Positions 6,132 to 11,550 of a stretch of 11,550 nucleotides of DNA are shown in pieces. The DNA comes from Timaviella sp038204505. Lineage in GTDB: Bacteria > Cyanobacteriota > Cyanobacteriia > Elainellales > Elainellaceae. Every line of letters starts with the position of its first letter. Position 1 is the stretch's first letter. The stretch is taken from the NCBI GenBank assembly GCA_038204505.1, contig JBBRCV010000175.1:1-11550 (forward strand), written 5' to 3'. Position numbers and translations under genes: made by a program. The notes beneath the pieces are model-generated. The model searched no databases, was not told the DNA's origin, and saw only the letters and a list, made by a program, of their open reading frames with translations.

Positions 6132-6435
6132 ATGTTACCTCAAAAGAAACGGACACGACCTGCTAATTGGACTAAGCGAGAGATCCTCAATGGCCTCCTC
6201 TATCAACTCAAGAATGGTTGTAACTGGGAAGACTTGCCCAAAGACTTGCCGCCCTACTCAACATAGGGCGAATGCAGTCGCCCAGTCGTCTATTGGCACT
6301 ACAAACAGTGGCGTAGTGCAGACGTGATGGAGCAACTGATGACCACTTTGCACCAACAAGTGCGGGAGCAGGTAAAAAAAGCCTAAATGGGCAAGGCTAA
6401 TCATCATTGACTCTCAAGCTGTGAAAAATACCTTG
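6132..6435 (+). pseudogene. IS5-family transposase remnant (DUF4096/DDE type)
   Basis: This is a broken gene read in pieces. Positions 6132-6263 give M-LPQKKRTRPANWTK and ILNGLLYQLKNGCNWEDLP up to DLPPYST, then a stop. After an inserted 24-bp stretch (6264-6287) the frame resumes with VYWHYKQWRSADVMEQLM and LHQQVREQVKK. A lost A in the 7-A run (6374-6380) shifts the frame, after which KPKWARLIIIDSQAVKNT follows. Known: this order (ILNGLLYQLKNGCNW, then VYWHYKQW, then the first catalytic Asp in IDSQAVK) is typical of cyanobacterial IS5-group transposases. The N-terminal end and everything after the first catalytic Asp are missing. No terminal inverted repeats were found. Confidence 0.88.
6266..6283. 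repeat. Small palindromic repeat inserted in the transposase remnant
   Basis: GGGCGA-atgcag-TCGCCC forms a hairpin inside a 24-bp insertion (6264-6287) that separates PPYST from VYWHYKQW in the IS remnant. The sequence resembles the GGGCGAATGC-type palindromes that are common in cyanobacterial genomes. It introduces a TAG stop, so it entered or expanded after the transposase gene was in place. Confidence 0.6.
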
Positions 6436-6445
6436 TTGCAAACAT

Positions 6446-6480
6446 AAAAAAGGGAGGTCGGTATAAAGCCGCCGTCTCTA
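6446..6480 (-). terminator. Terminator-like segment homologous to the rbcS terminator
   Basis: Positions 6446-6473 match 11256-11283 (the terminator behind rbcS) at 26 of 28 bases, including 17 identical bases in a row (6446-6462). Read on the minus strand it gives a weak GG-GG/CC-CC stem and then six T, but the outer part of the stem is lost, so function is doubtful. It lies 34 bp past the nuclease-like gene stop and begins 10 bp after the end of the IS remnant, probably marking a junction. Confidence 0.55.
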
Positions 6481-6513
6481 GCTCCTGCTCCCGTCTCCCC
6501 TGAGAATATAAGG

Positions 6514-6972
6514 CTAAGCTAACCGCCGCAACAATTGCAGAACTCGATCTAAATCATTGCCATCATTGATGATCGACAAAAGATTTGAGGTTGAGTAAAG
6601 TGTTCCAACTTGCTTTAAAAACAAAAAATCACTGCCATTGGTTACTAGACCATAACCCGGACGATCGCCATCAGGACGGCTCAATAAGTAAGTCAAAGCC
6701 TGGGGAACGCCAGCATGAACAGAAATTTGCGTTCGTTTTGATTCAACTAAGACAATCCAGAGCGATCTCTTCGAGTTACCCGCAAGGGGTCGCCGCACAA
6801 TCAAAGTATCAATTCGCCCCTGGATTAATCCTTCCTCTTCATTAGGAATTGCAAGCTGAATGGGTACTTCAGACTCAACTTGATAGGGCGCACAGTAAAA
6901 TCCTGCCAAATCTAAAAGAGGCGAAACAACCCCTAACTTCACGGTTTCCTTAACCAGTAAGCGCGATCGCAA
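6514..6972 (-). CDS. HSDR_N_2-like nuclease-fold protein (annotated elsewhere as restriction endonuclease subunit R), start unclear
   Basis: From TTG 6972 the frame gives 152 aa with VKLGVVSPLLDLAGFYCAPY, GRIDTLIV, LWIVLVESKR, VPQALTYLLSRPD, GYGLVTNGSDFLFLK and NDLDRVLQLLRRLA. The D of GRID (residue 55) and the E-x-K of ESK (77-79) form a PD-(D/E)xK-like motif. Homologues in cyanobacteria are short, single-domain, and have no helicase or methylase partner; role unknown. The frame is open and looks coding up to 7089 (DITLAELEERFSLHRS, then KQNFLDQLRSRLL), as in full-length relatives, but no ATG, GTG or TTG lies in that extension. Either the true start was lost, a rare codon such as ATT is used, or a truncated protein starts at TTG 6972. 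There is no methylase or specificity gene nearby. Confidence 0.7.
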   Translation of the reverse strand: MRSRLLVKETVKLGVVSPLLDLAGFYCAPYQVESEVPIQLAIPNEEEGLIQGRIDTLIVRRPLAGNSKRSLWIVLVESKRTQISVHAGVPQALTYLLSRPDGDRPGYGLVTNGSDFLFLKQVGTLYSTSNLLSIINDGNDLDRVLQLLRRLA

Positions 6973-7179
6973 TTGATCTAAAAAGTTTTGCTTATTTACT
7001 TTACTAAAAAAATTAGAGTTAGGCGATCGATGGAGCGAGAACCGTTCCTCTAGTTCAGCCAGCGTGATATCTAGAATTAATGATTTGAGCTATAGTGACC
7101 TAATAGAGCGATAATTCAAGCGTTATCGTGAGCCTATCTCATTCTATCTAGATCAAGAATTCAGACGTGCCTCTTACAG

Positions 7180-7450
7180 TTAGTCTTCTGGCAGCCAATC
7201 TTCTGCCAACACTAACGCTACAGAATAGGGGCAAGCATCAGGAAATGTCGAAGCTTCCAAGCGGGTTTGTTTAGCGGCTTGGCGGCGGACACGTTGATAG
7301 CTTGCTTCCAGTTGCTCCTCTGGATAGTCTGCGAGACTAGGACTGTCTTCAATGGCTAATTCAATTTGAGTCCGAGCATCGGTGATTGAGTCGAGCCAAC
7401 TGTCTAATCACCGCTGAGGTTGATATTGCTATTTGAGCATGTGCTACATG
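7180..7450 (-). pseudogene. DUF29 family protein, C-terminal remnant
   Basis: The minus strand reads, without interruption down to the stop at 7180, WLDSITDARTQIELAIEDSP, then YPEEQLEASYQRVRRQAAKQ, TRLEASTFPDACPYSV and LAEDWLPED. This is the C-terminal part of the cyanobacterial DUF29 family. Going upstream in the same frame, HMLK-stop-QYQPQR-stop-LDSW matches the usual LLKWQ-QPQRR-SW segment with W and R codons turned into TAG and TGA; a further TAG lies just before HMLK. The N-terminal half is missing. Function of the family is unknown. It lies between the nuclease-like gene and the TPR gene, all on the minus strand. Confidence 0.85.
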
Positions 7451-7495
7451 TGGGTAACACCCGAAGCCGATCGCAATCTACTTCATTATCTATAC

Positions 7496-8686
7496 TCAGG
7501 TTTTCTTCCCGTTAGCAGCCATCAAGGCTTGAAACTGTTCGTTATGTCGAAGGCGATCGAAATCGGGGTTATATTTTGCCTCTAAGTAGCATCGACGAGG
7601 AGCATATTTCATTGCCTGTCGTAGAGCTTCGATCGCCAATTCATCACGACCTTGTAGAGCATAGCAACAGGCTTTGCCATAATGTCCACCTTCGTTTTCT
7701 TTTAAATTTAGGGCTTGTTCACAAAGAGCTATTGCTTCTTCATAGCGACCTGCACGAGCTAAAACAATCCCTTGGTTTGCTAAAAACAGAGGCTCTTCTT
7801 TGTCGAGATCTCTTGCTTTACTGATACTTTTAAGGGCTTCCTCATATTGCTTTAAGAAGCTCAAGCATAAACTTCTTAAATTCCAAATACCTGCACTATC
7901 CTTTGTAATTTGGAGTGCTCTGTCCAAACTGGCAAGTGCCTCCTCATACCGCTCTAGCTCTTTTAGCACATTACCTCGATTATTCCAGGCTCCATAGTAG
8001 TCAGGTTCAAGCTCCGTAGCTTTGTCATAGCTAGCTAATGCCTCCTCATACCGCTCTAGCTCTTCTAGCGCATTACCTCGATTATTCCAGGCTCCATAGT
8101 AGTCAGGTTTAAGTGCAATAGCTTTGTCACAGCTATTGAGAGCTTCCTCATGGCGTTCTAGCTTCCTTAGCACAAGACCTCGGTTATTCCAGGCTCCATA
8201 GTAGTCAGGTTTAAGTGCAATAGCTTTGTCATAGCTATCGAGAGCTTCCTCATGGCGTTCTAGCTTCCTTAGCGCGTTACCCTGGGTATGCCAGGCTCCG
8301 TAGTAGTCAGGTTTGAGTTCAATGGCTTTGTTGCAGCTATCGAGTGCTTTTTGGGAGAGATCTAGGCTGTCACAAGCAATCGCAATGTTAATGAAGAGAC
8401 CACTGCTGAATTCTGGATAAGCCAGAGTAAGGATTTTCTCTGCTTCTTCTCTTGCTTGCTCAATCAAAGCAAGCCGTTGGCTGGGTTGACAGCGCAGGGT
8501 CTTACCCATCAACCCTGCATATTTTGCCAACCCAGTTAGACGATCGACTTTCCGCAAGCAGCTTTCCAACGCTGACTCAATTTGAGATTTAATGGATTCG
8601 CTTTTGAGGTTCTTACCAGATCCAGATTTATTAAGATTAAATTCATACTGACTTGGATTATTATCAATTACCCGCCAGCCAAACAT
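7496..8686 (-). CDS. TPR-repeat protein; probably the C-terminal half of a frameshifted STAND-TPR gene
   Basis: The 396 aa comprise a helical lead-in of about 95 residues (SQIESALESCLRKVDRLTGLA), then about seven 34-residue tetratricopeptide repeats. Four are nearly identical (KAI-LKPDYYGAWNNRGN type) and three are more diverged. The C-terminal cap is CYALQGRDELAIEAL and then YNPDFDRLRHNEQFQALM, common at the end of cyanobacterial TPR proteins. The ATG at 8686 has no Shine-Dalgarno sequence, and the same frame stays open and coding-like upstream to 8758 (ELLPKDTQRFLDSIQFAV directly before MFGWRVIDNN). The upstream ATPase frame ends at 8707, within this stretch. Both facts argue that this was the sensor half of one polypeptide of about 930 aa. 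A separately translated TPR protein is the alternative. Confidence 0.8.
   Translation of the reverse strand: MFGWRVIDNNPSQYEFNLNKSGSGKNLKSESIKSQIESALESCLRKVDRLTGLAKYAGLMGKTLRCQPSQRLALIEQAREEAEKILTLAYPEFSSGLFINIAIACDSLDLSQKALDSCNKAIELKPDYYGAWHTQGNALRKLERHEEALDSYDKAIALKPDYYGAWNNRGLVLRKLERHEEALNSCDKAIALKPDYYGAWNNRGNALEELERYEEALASYDKATELEPDYYGAWNNRGNVLKELERYEEALASLDRALQITKDSAGIWNLRSLCLSFLKQYEEALKSISKARDLDKEEPLFLANQGIVLARAGRYEEAIALCEQALNLKENEGGHYGKACCYALQGRDELAIEALRQAMKYAPRRCYLEAKYNPDFDRLRHNEQFQALMAANGKKT
7985..8330 (-). repeat. 102-bp coding repeats (TPR units)
   Basis: The segment ccaggctccatagtagtcag (plus-strand reading, one base different in the last copy) begins at 7985, 8087, 8189 and 8291, exactly 102 bp apart, which is one 34-residue TPR. 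Neighbouring bases are also almost identical between units, so the array expanded recently, or gene conversion keeps it uniform. Confidence 0.92.
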
Positions 8687-8706
8687 TACAGCAAACTGAA
8701 TACTGT

Positions 8707-10290
8707 CTAAAAAACGTTGGGTATCTTTAGGTAGTAGTTCTTGTTGATGGGTTCTGCTTCAGCGGCGACTGCGGTAAAAGCAGCGATCGCAATATCAGAC
8801 TGCTTCAGGTGTGCGCCTTCAAAAAAGTAAGTGAGAAACTGAAACTGCCCCCTATCTCGATAGGCAAATAGAGTGTGATAAGCCACTTCAGCAGAGTATC
8901 TACGCCAATCTGAATTTTCATATTTAGCTGGAGCAGACTGATCTGGAGAAACTTCTTGATCTGCCAACCCTTGAAAATATTGAGCCAACAGATCATGGAC
9001 GTGACGACAGCCTTGCTCATTTTTCCTGTGCTGTGCTGCACGGATAACATCCCGTGCGACATCATGAATCCGATAGGTATCTTCTGAAATCACAAAGTCT
9101 CTCTCAATCAACCAGTCAAACCAGTCAAACTGTTCTTCTTGGTTCTTGCCAGTCAAACCAACCTTCACCAGATACTGGATCATTGGGCTGTCAAACCAAC
9201 GGCAGTAAGAGGCTAGCTCGACTAACTGCTTTTGTATTGCCGTCAACCCATCCAGAAGCCGATCAACAATTTCATCACTCTCACGCAAGATGCTGATCGG
9301 TCGTCCATTATCCTTCTGAGCTTTAATTAGGCTAAGAAAATAAGGAAGTCCTTTTGATGCTTGCGTCATTCGACGAACTTCATCAGACTGAACAATCCCA
9401 ATTGCCTTTAAATACTTTTTGGTTTCATCCTTGTCAAATTTTTCGAGCTGGCATTCATAGATCAGGTTCCCGTGATGCTGAAACATGCGCTGATAGCGTT
9501 TGTTTTTAAGAGAGTAACGCCCTGCCATGACAATTCGGACAGGATAGGTTTGCAGCGCTGTGTCTCCTAAAAGGTGCTTACACAAAAATGCATCAAAATC
9601 TGACGATGCTTTTTCGTAAGTATCTAGCTCTAACACAATCGGCTGTAACTGAGATTTTTGAATGACTCCTTCTGCAAAAGCTTGTGTCAACTTAGGCAAC
9701 GGATCTAGCATCAGTTCTTGCAACTCTCGCTTGTTCTTTGTTGCCCGATGTTTTTTCAACAATTGCTCAGAGCGATCTCTATCAGCTAATACCAAAGATG
9801 CTATGTCCACAACGCCCTCGGCAGCACTCCCAAATTGTTCAGCCGCTTTATCTGGCATATTCCACGAAGCAACCGTTTTGACTGCTCCACCAAACAACTT
9901 TTTGACCAGACTAACCTGCTCCGGGCTAGCAGAACCTTTGCCCTCAGTTGATTCAGTTTCTAAGTGGTTTAGCGTTTCCTTATATTTTTTGCATAAATCT
10001 GTAAATGCCTCCTGTCCCCACTCATCCTCGGGCAACTGTTTGTATAGGTGCTCCATTAGTGCCAGCGGACTATCTATTTTTGAGGTAGGACCAAAAAATG
10101 CTCTAGCAAATTTTGCTTCCTTGCTATAAGTTTCCCGTAGTTTCTCTAGAAGCGTAGACTTCCCGACCCCTCCTATGCCGTAAGCATGAAAGACCAAGTG
10201 ATTCGTCTCCGGCTGTTTTAGTGCTCCACCAAAATTGTCAAGCAGTTTCTGGGCTGATGTACGGGAGATGTAAGGCAGCAAGTCGGTCAT
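8707..10290 (-). CDS. STAND-class (NB-ARC-like) ATPase; probably the N-terminal part of a frameshifted STAND-TPR gene
   Basis: The 527 aa begin almost directly at the NTPase. Walker A is GIGGVGKST (38-46). An unusually long helical insert of about 150 residues follows, with an Ala/Gly-rich part (KTVASW to GVVDIASLVLAD, 138-170). Walker B is PIVLELDT (217-224), the sensor-like RIVMAGRY is 252-259, and KGLPYFLSL (313-321) matches the GxP motif. A winged-helix region ends in YRIHDVARDVI (406-416), where IHD takes the place of the MHD motif. Known: STAND ATPases switch from ADP- to ATP-bound oligomers when a repeat domain senses a ligand. No effector domain precedes the P-loop. The C-terminus (from about residue 511) switches to an unlikely tail before TAG at 8707, while the TPR frame continues. 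The start ATG 10290 is the only sensible one. Confidence 0.85.
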   Translation of the reverse strand: MTDLLPYISRTSAQKLLDNFGGALKQPETNHLVFHAYGIGGVGKSTLLEKLRETYSKEAKFARAFFGPTSKIDSPLALMEHLYKQLPEDEWGQEAFTDLCKKYKETLNHLETESTEGKGSASPEQVSLVKKLFGGAVKTVASWNMPDKAAEQFGSAAEGVVDIASLVLADRDRSEQLLKKHRATKNKRELQELMLDPLPKLTQAFAEGVIQKSQLQPIVLELDTYEKASSDFDAFLCKHLLGDTALQTYPVRIVMAGRYSLKNKRYQRMFQHHGNLIYECQLEKFDKDETKKYLKAIGIVQSDEVRRMTQASKGLPYFLSLIKAQKDNGRPISILRESDEIVDRLLDGLTAIQKQLVELASYCRWFDSPMIQYLVKVGLTGKNQEEQFDWFDWLIERDFVISEDTYRIHDVARDVIRAAQHRKNEQGCRHVHDLLAQYFQGLADQEVSPDQSAPAKYENSDWRRYSAEVAYHTLFAYRDRGQFQFLTYFFEGAHLKQSDIAIAAFTAVAAEAEPINKNYYLKIPNVF

Positions 10291-10443
10291 ATCAATTTCT
10301 ACGGTTCATCTTTCCCCATATTCTAGTCTTCTCATCGAAAACTGCCTCAACTTCCAAGCTCTGAGCTAAGACCTAAGGTCATCATGGATGTTGAGGGTGA
10401 TTTGTATGGTAAGACCGTTAGAGATAAATATAGGCGATCGTAA
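10291..10443 (-). promoter_or_regulatory. Upstream region of the STAND gene: weak promoter and small palindrome
   Basis: On the minus strand TTGAGG (10350-10345) and TAGAAT (10325-10320, 5 of 6 to the -10 consensus) are 19 bp apart, about 30 bp before the STAND ATG. A GACCT-a-AGGTC palindrome lies at 10370-10380. On the plus strand 10384-10443 is a 19-codon frame (MDVEGDLYGKTVRDKYRRS) ending in TAA, too short to name. Otherwise nothing is seen. Confidence 0.28.
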
Positions 10444-10445
10444 CT

Positions 10446-10479
10446 AAAAAAAGAGGCAGACGGTTCAGCCGCCTCCCTC
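10446..10479 (-). terminator. Intrinsic terminator behind the truncated rbcS copy
   Basis: The stem 10453-10463 / 10469-10479 has 9 of 11 pairs around a 5-base loop, and read on the minus strand it is followed by seven T (10452-10446). It has the same GGGAGGCGG-type stem and position relative to the rbcS stop as the terminator at 11256-11288, so it is the diverged twin of that element. Confidence 0.8.
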
Positions 10480-10495
10480 TTTCATTGATGTATCA

Positions 10496-10615
10496 GAAAT
10501 AAACCTTAGTAGCGATAGCCAGTGCTAGTGTTGCTTGCACCGAGTTTGTGAACGATAAAGCTCATGACTTGGCACTGCTTCACGTTATCAAACGCAACCA
10601 CGCGAATATAGCAAT
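10496..10615 (-). pseudogene. Duplicated 3' end of rbcS (about 37 codons, no 5' part)
   Basis: These 120 bp equal 11306-11425 at 115 of 120 positions (offset 810). On the minus strand they encode CYIRVVAFDNVKQCQVMSFI and then VHKLGASNTSTGYRY with the stop at 10506, the RuBisCO small-subunit C-terminus. One change replaces Pro with Leu in VHKPG. Upstream of 10615 the similarity stops. The frame runs on for a few codons (SQTEY), loosely like the SEYGN of the intact gene, and then meets the antitoxin stop. There is no start codon or N-terminal part, so it is a fragment. It is flanked by its own terminator at 10446-10479. Confidence 0.92.
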
Positions 10616-10642
10616 ATTCCGTCTGACTTATGATGATATCTC

Positions 10643-10906
10643 TTACGCAGCGCGTTCTTTGGGCACCACTGAAAGTTTAAATCCCAATTTGTTCAGCATT
10701 TGTAAAAGTGTCGGCACATCTAAATGATTCTGTAGGAGGGGCATTTGTCCGTCATCAACTGGGCGCGCTTCCAAAACATGAGTTAGTGCCAACTGAAACT
10801 CCTCAAAAGTTCCATCTTCTAAAACGGTATCCAAGTACGCTGCCGCCTCCTGAGGATCTTGAAGCGATTCAATCAAATAGGCATGGTAGCTTTTACTAGT
10901 TGCCAT
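10643..10906 (-). CDS. HigA-type antitoxin of a HI1419/HI1420-like addiction module
   Basis: The 87 aa start at ATG 10906 (MATSKSYHAYLIESL); GGGA lies only 3-4 bases upstream, but translation is probably coupled, as the start lies inside the toxin 3' end (11-bp overlap). Seen: DPQEAAAYLDTVLEDGTFEEFQLAL, then LDVPTLLQMLNKLGFKLSVVP at the C-terminus. Known: the DP-xxAAYL-xxxLEDG start and the LLxxLxxLGxxLSV end are the signature of the probable addiction-module antidote family (TIGR02684), with a helix-turn-helix between. The central part is shorter or more diverged than usual (VDDGQMPLLQNHLDVP). The frame is intact, unlike its toxin partner, which may let it survive as an orphan regulator. Confidence 0.83.
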   Translation of the reverse strand: MATSKSYHAYLIESLQDPQEAAAYLDTVLEDGTFEEFQLALTHVLEARPVDDGQMPLLQNHLDVPTLLQMLNKLGFKLSVVPKERAA

Positions 10907-11238
10907 TTTCCCGTTGTTTATAATCAGTCCAGAACTGCTTTGCCTGCAAAATATCCGAAGCTTGAGTCGTCTTATCTCCCCCACATAGTAACAGAATGAC
11001 CAGACCTCTTACTTCAGCACAGTAGACTCGGTATCCAGAGCCATAATCAATACTTAAGTTCAAAAACACCCTGTCCAACCGACCGCCAATCACCCAGATT
11101 TCCTAACGTCACTCGGTCTAATCGTTTCCGAATCCTCGCCCTCGCCTCTCGATCGCGCAATGAATCTAGCCATTCTGAGAAAGGCAGTTTTCCCTGTTCT
11201 GTTTCATAAATTCTTAGTTCACGCGGTTGTGACTCCAT
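10896..11238 (-). pseudogene. HigB/RelE-like toxin (Gp49 family) with a 1-bp frameshift
   Basis: From ATG 11238 the frame reads ETEQGKLPFSEWLDSLRDRE, then ARARIRKRLDRVTLGNLGDW and SVGQGVFELKY-stop (11047). One base further, the next frame gives DYGSGYRVYCAEVRGLVILL, then CGGDKTTQASDILQAKQFW and stops at 10896. Removing one T in CTTAAGTATTGAT restores FELKIDYGSGYRVY, which fits the family pattern ELRI-YGPGYRVY. Known: HI1419-type toxins are RelE-fold ribosome-dependent mRNA endonucleases, with toxin before antitoxin as here. The total length without the extra base is 113 aa, as expected. The break separates the N-terminal helices from the C-terminal strands and should abolish activity, unless a +1 frameshift is programmed. 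Confidence 0.88.
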
Positions 11239-11255
11239 TTAAGCTCTTATGCTCC

Positions 11256-11288
11256 AAAAAAGGGAGGTCGGTCTAAAACCGCCTCCCC
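11256..11288 (-). terminator. rbcS intrinsic terminator
   Basis: GGGAGG-t-CGGT (11262-11272) pairs with ACCG-CCTCCC (11278-11287), with one bulge and a 5-base loop, and six T follow on the minus strand (11261-11256). It lies 28 bp past the rbcS stop and 18 bp before the toxin ATG, so it should insulate the toxin-antitoxin pair from rbc operon transcription. Confidence 0.85.
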
Positions 11289-11315
11289 AATCGTTAGTTT
11301 ATTTAGAAATAAACC

Positions 11316-11550
11316 TTAGTAGCGATAGCCAGTGCTCGTGTTGCTTGCACCAGGCTTGTGAACGATAAAGCTCATGACTTGGCACTGCTTCACGTTGTCA
11401 AACGCAACCACGCGAATATAGCAATTGCCATACTCAGAGCGGCACTGCTGCACTTCATTCAAAACTTCTTGAGGAGTTTTGATGTTGAACAAAGGCAACT
11501 TCCACATCGTCCAGTAGTAGATTTCTGCGTCAGAGTTTTCGTTGAACTCA
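11316..11550 (-). CDS. rbcS: RuBisCO small subunit, C-terminal part (runs off the window)
   Basis: The 78 codons on the minus strand begin in EFNENSDAEIYYWTMWKLPL and continue FNIKTPQEVLNEVQQCR, YIRVVAFDNVKQCQVMSFIV and HKPGASNTSTGYRY-stop. Seen: the YWTMWKLPLF signature and the CYIRV-FDN-KQCQ motif of RbcS. Known: eight small subunits cap the RbcL octamer in carboxysomal RuBisCO. The N-terminal part lies outside the window. The tail after HKPG is about eight residues longer (ASNTSTGY) than in Synechococcus RbcS, which ends RPGRY. It is presumably the last gene of an rbcL-rbcX-rbcS operon; the terminator and an accessory island follow. Confidence 0.96.
   Translation of the reverse strand, partial: EFNENSDAEIYYWTMWKLPLFNIKTPQEVLNEVQQCRSEYGNCYIRVVAFDNVKQCQVMSFIVHKPGASNTSTGYRY

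Noticed and set aside
6052..6327. 91-codon open frame starting just after ntcA
   Set aside because: It crosses the ntcA terminator hairpin and the transposase remnant in the wrong frame; the transposase residues are readable in another frame.
7576..7997. Leucine-rich plus-strand frames opposite the TPR gene
   Set aside because: They are mirror products of the repeated TPR codons on the minus strand.
9662..10129. 155-codon open frame on the plus strand
   Set aside because: It lies entirely opposite the STAND ATPase, whose Walker and GxP motifs show the real frame; the plus-strand translation is Ser/Asn/Cys-rich and unlike any family.
6514..10290. A restriction-modification or complete defence island
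   Set aside because: No methylase, specificity subunit, helicase or known effector is present; the nuclease-like protein belongs to a stand-alone cyanobacterial family and its neighbours are broken, so a working system cannot be claimed.
10384..10443. 19-codon plus-strand frame (MDVEGDLYGKTVRDKYRRS) that recalls the GDLYGKT end of riboflavin kinase
   Set aside because: Too short, and the in-frame sequence upstream cannot be matched to that family; kept only as a note in the region entry.
10496..10640. A second functional rbcS gene
   Set aside because: Only the last 37 or so codons are present, with no start codon, and similarity stops at 10615.
1..11550. tRNA, rRNA or integrase genes
   Set aside because: No cloverleaf, rRNA signature or tyrosine/serine recombinase motif was recognised, so the element-integration model rests on the repeats alone.

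Overview
The window looks like a filamentous, Leptolyngbya-type cyanobacterium. The evidence is at least nine copies of the HIP1 octamer GCGATCGC (for example at 1266 and 5908), the cyanobacterial nitrogen regulator NtcA, a RuBisCO small subunit with the cyanobacterial C-terminus, and protein families that expand in cyanobacteria (DUF1400, DUF29, HSDR_N_2-type nuclease, STAND/TPR). The genus is an inference.

Core part, 1 to about 6120. The 5' end of recA (minus) faces xseA-xseB (plus, ATGA overlap), which encode both subunits of exonuclease VII. Next come a nested inverted repeat of about 115 bp (MITE-like) and two tandem paralogous secreted DUF1400 proteins. Converging on these from the other strand are fabI (enoyl-ACP reductase) and, 7 bp behind it, ureA (urease gamma), which has no other urease gene beside it in the window. 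fabI diverges from ntcA. The shared intergenic region holds a perfect NtcA box with a well-placed -10 (likely autoregulation), a pair of 30-bp direct repeats each containing a 16-bp perfect palindrome, and a 17-bp exact tandem repeat just upstream of fabI.

Accessory part, about 6120 to 11290, between the core genes ntcA and rbcS. Nearly everything here is decayed: an IS5-family transposase remnant interrupted by a small palindromic repeat; an HSDR_N_2-like nuclease whose coding frame runs upstream of any usual start codon; a DUF29 C-terminal pseudogene with in-frame stops; a STAND (NB-ARC-like) ATPase and a TPR protein that look like one gene of about 2.8 kb split by a frameshift; and a HigBA-type toxin-antitoxin pair whose toxin carries a 1-bp insertion while the antitoxin is intact.

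Most notable architecture. The toxin-antitoxin pair sits between the intact rbcS 3' end and a second, 96% identical copy of the last 120 bp of that end (stop codon region included), and each copy is followed by a terminator. A third segment matching the rbcS terminator (26 of 28 bases) lies about 4.8 kb away, exactly where the IS remnant ends. This suggests that the 3' end of rbcS has been a repeated insertion or duplication point, and that the block between ntcA and rbcS was built there. No wholly new system can be proven from the sequence alone. The best candidates for follow-up are the rbcS 3'-end duplication, the split STAND-TPR gene and the palindromic repeats in the ntcA leader.
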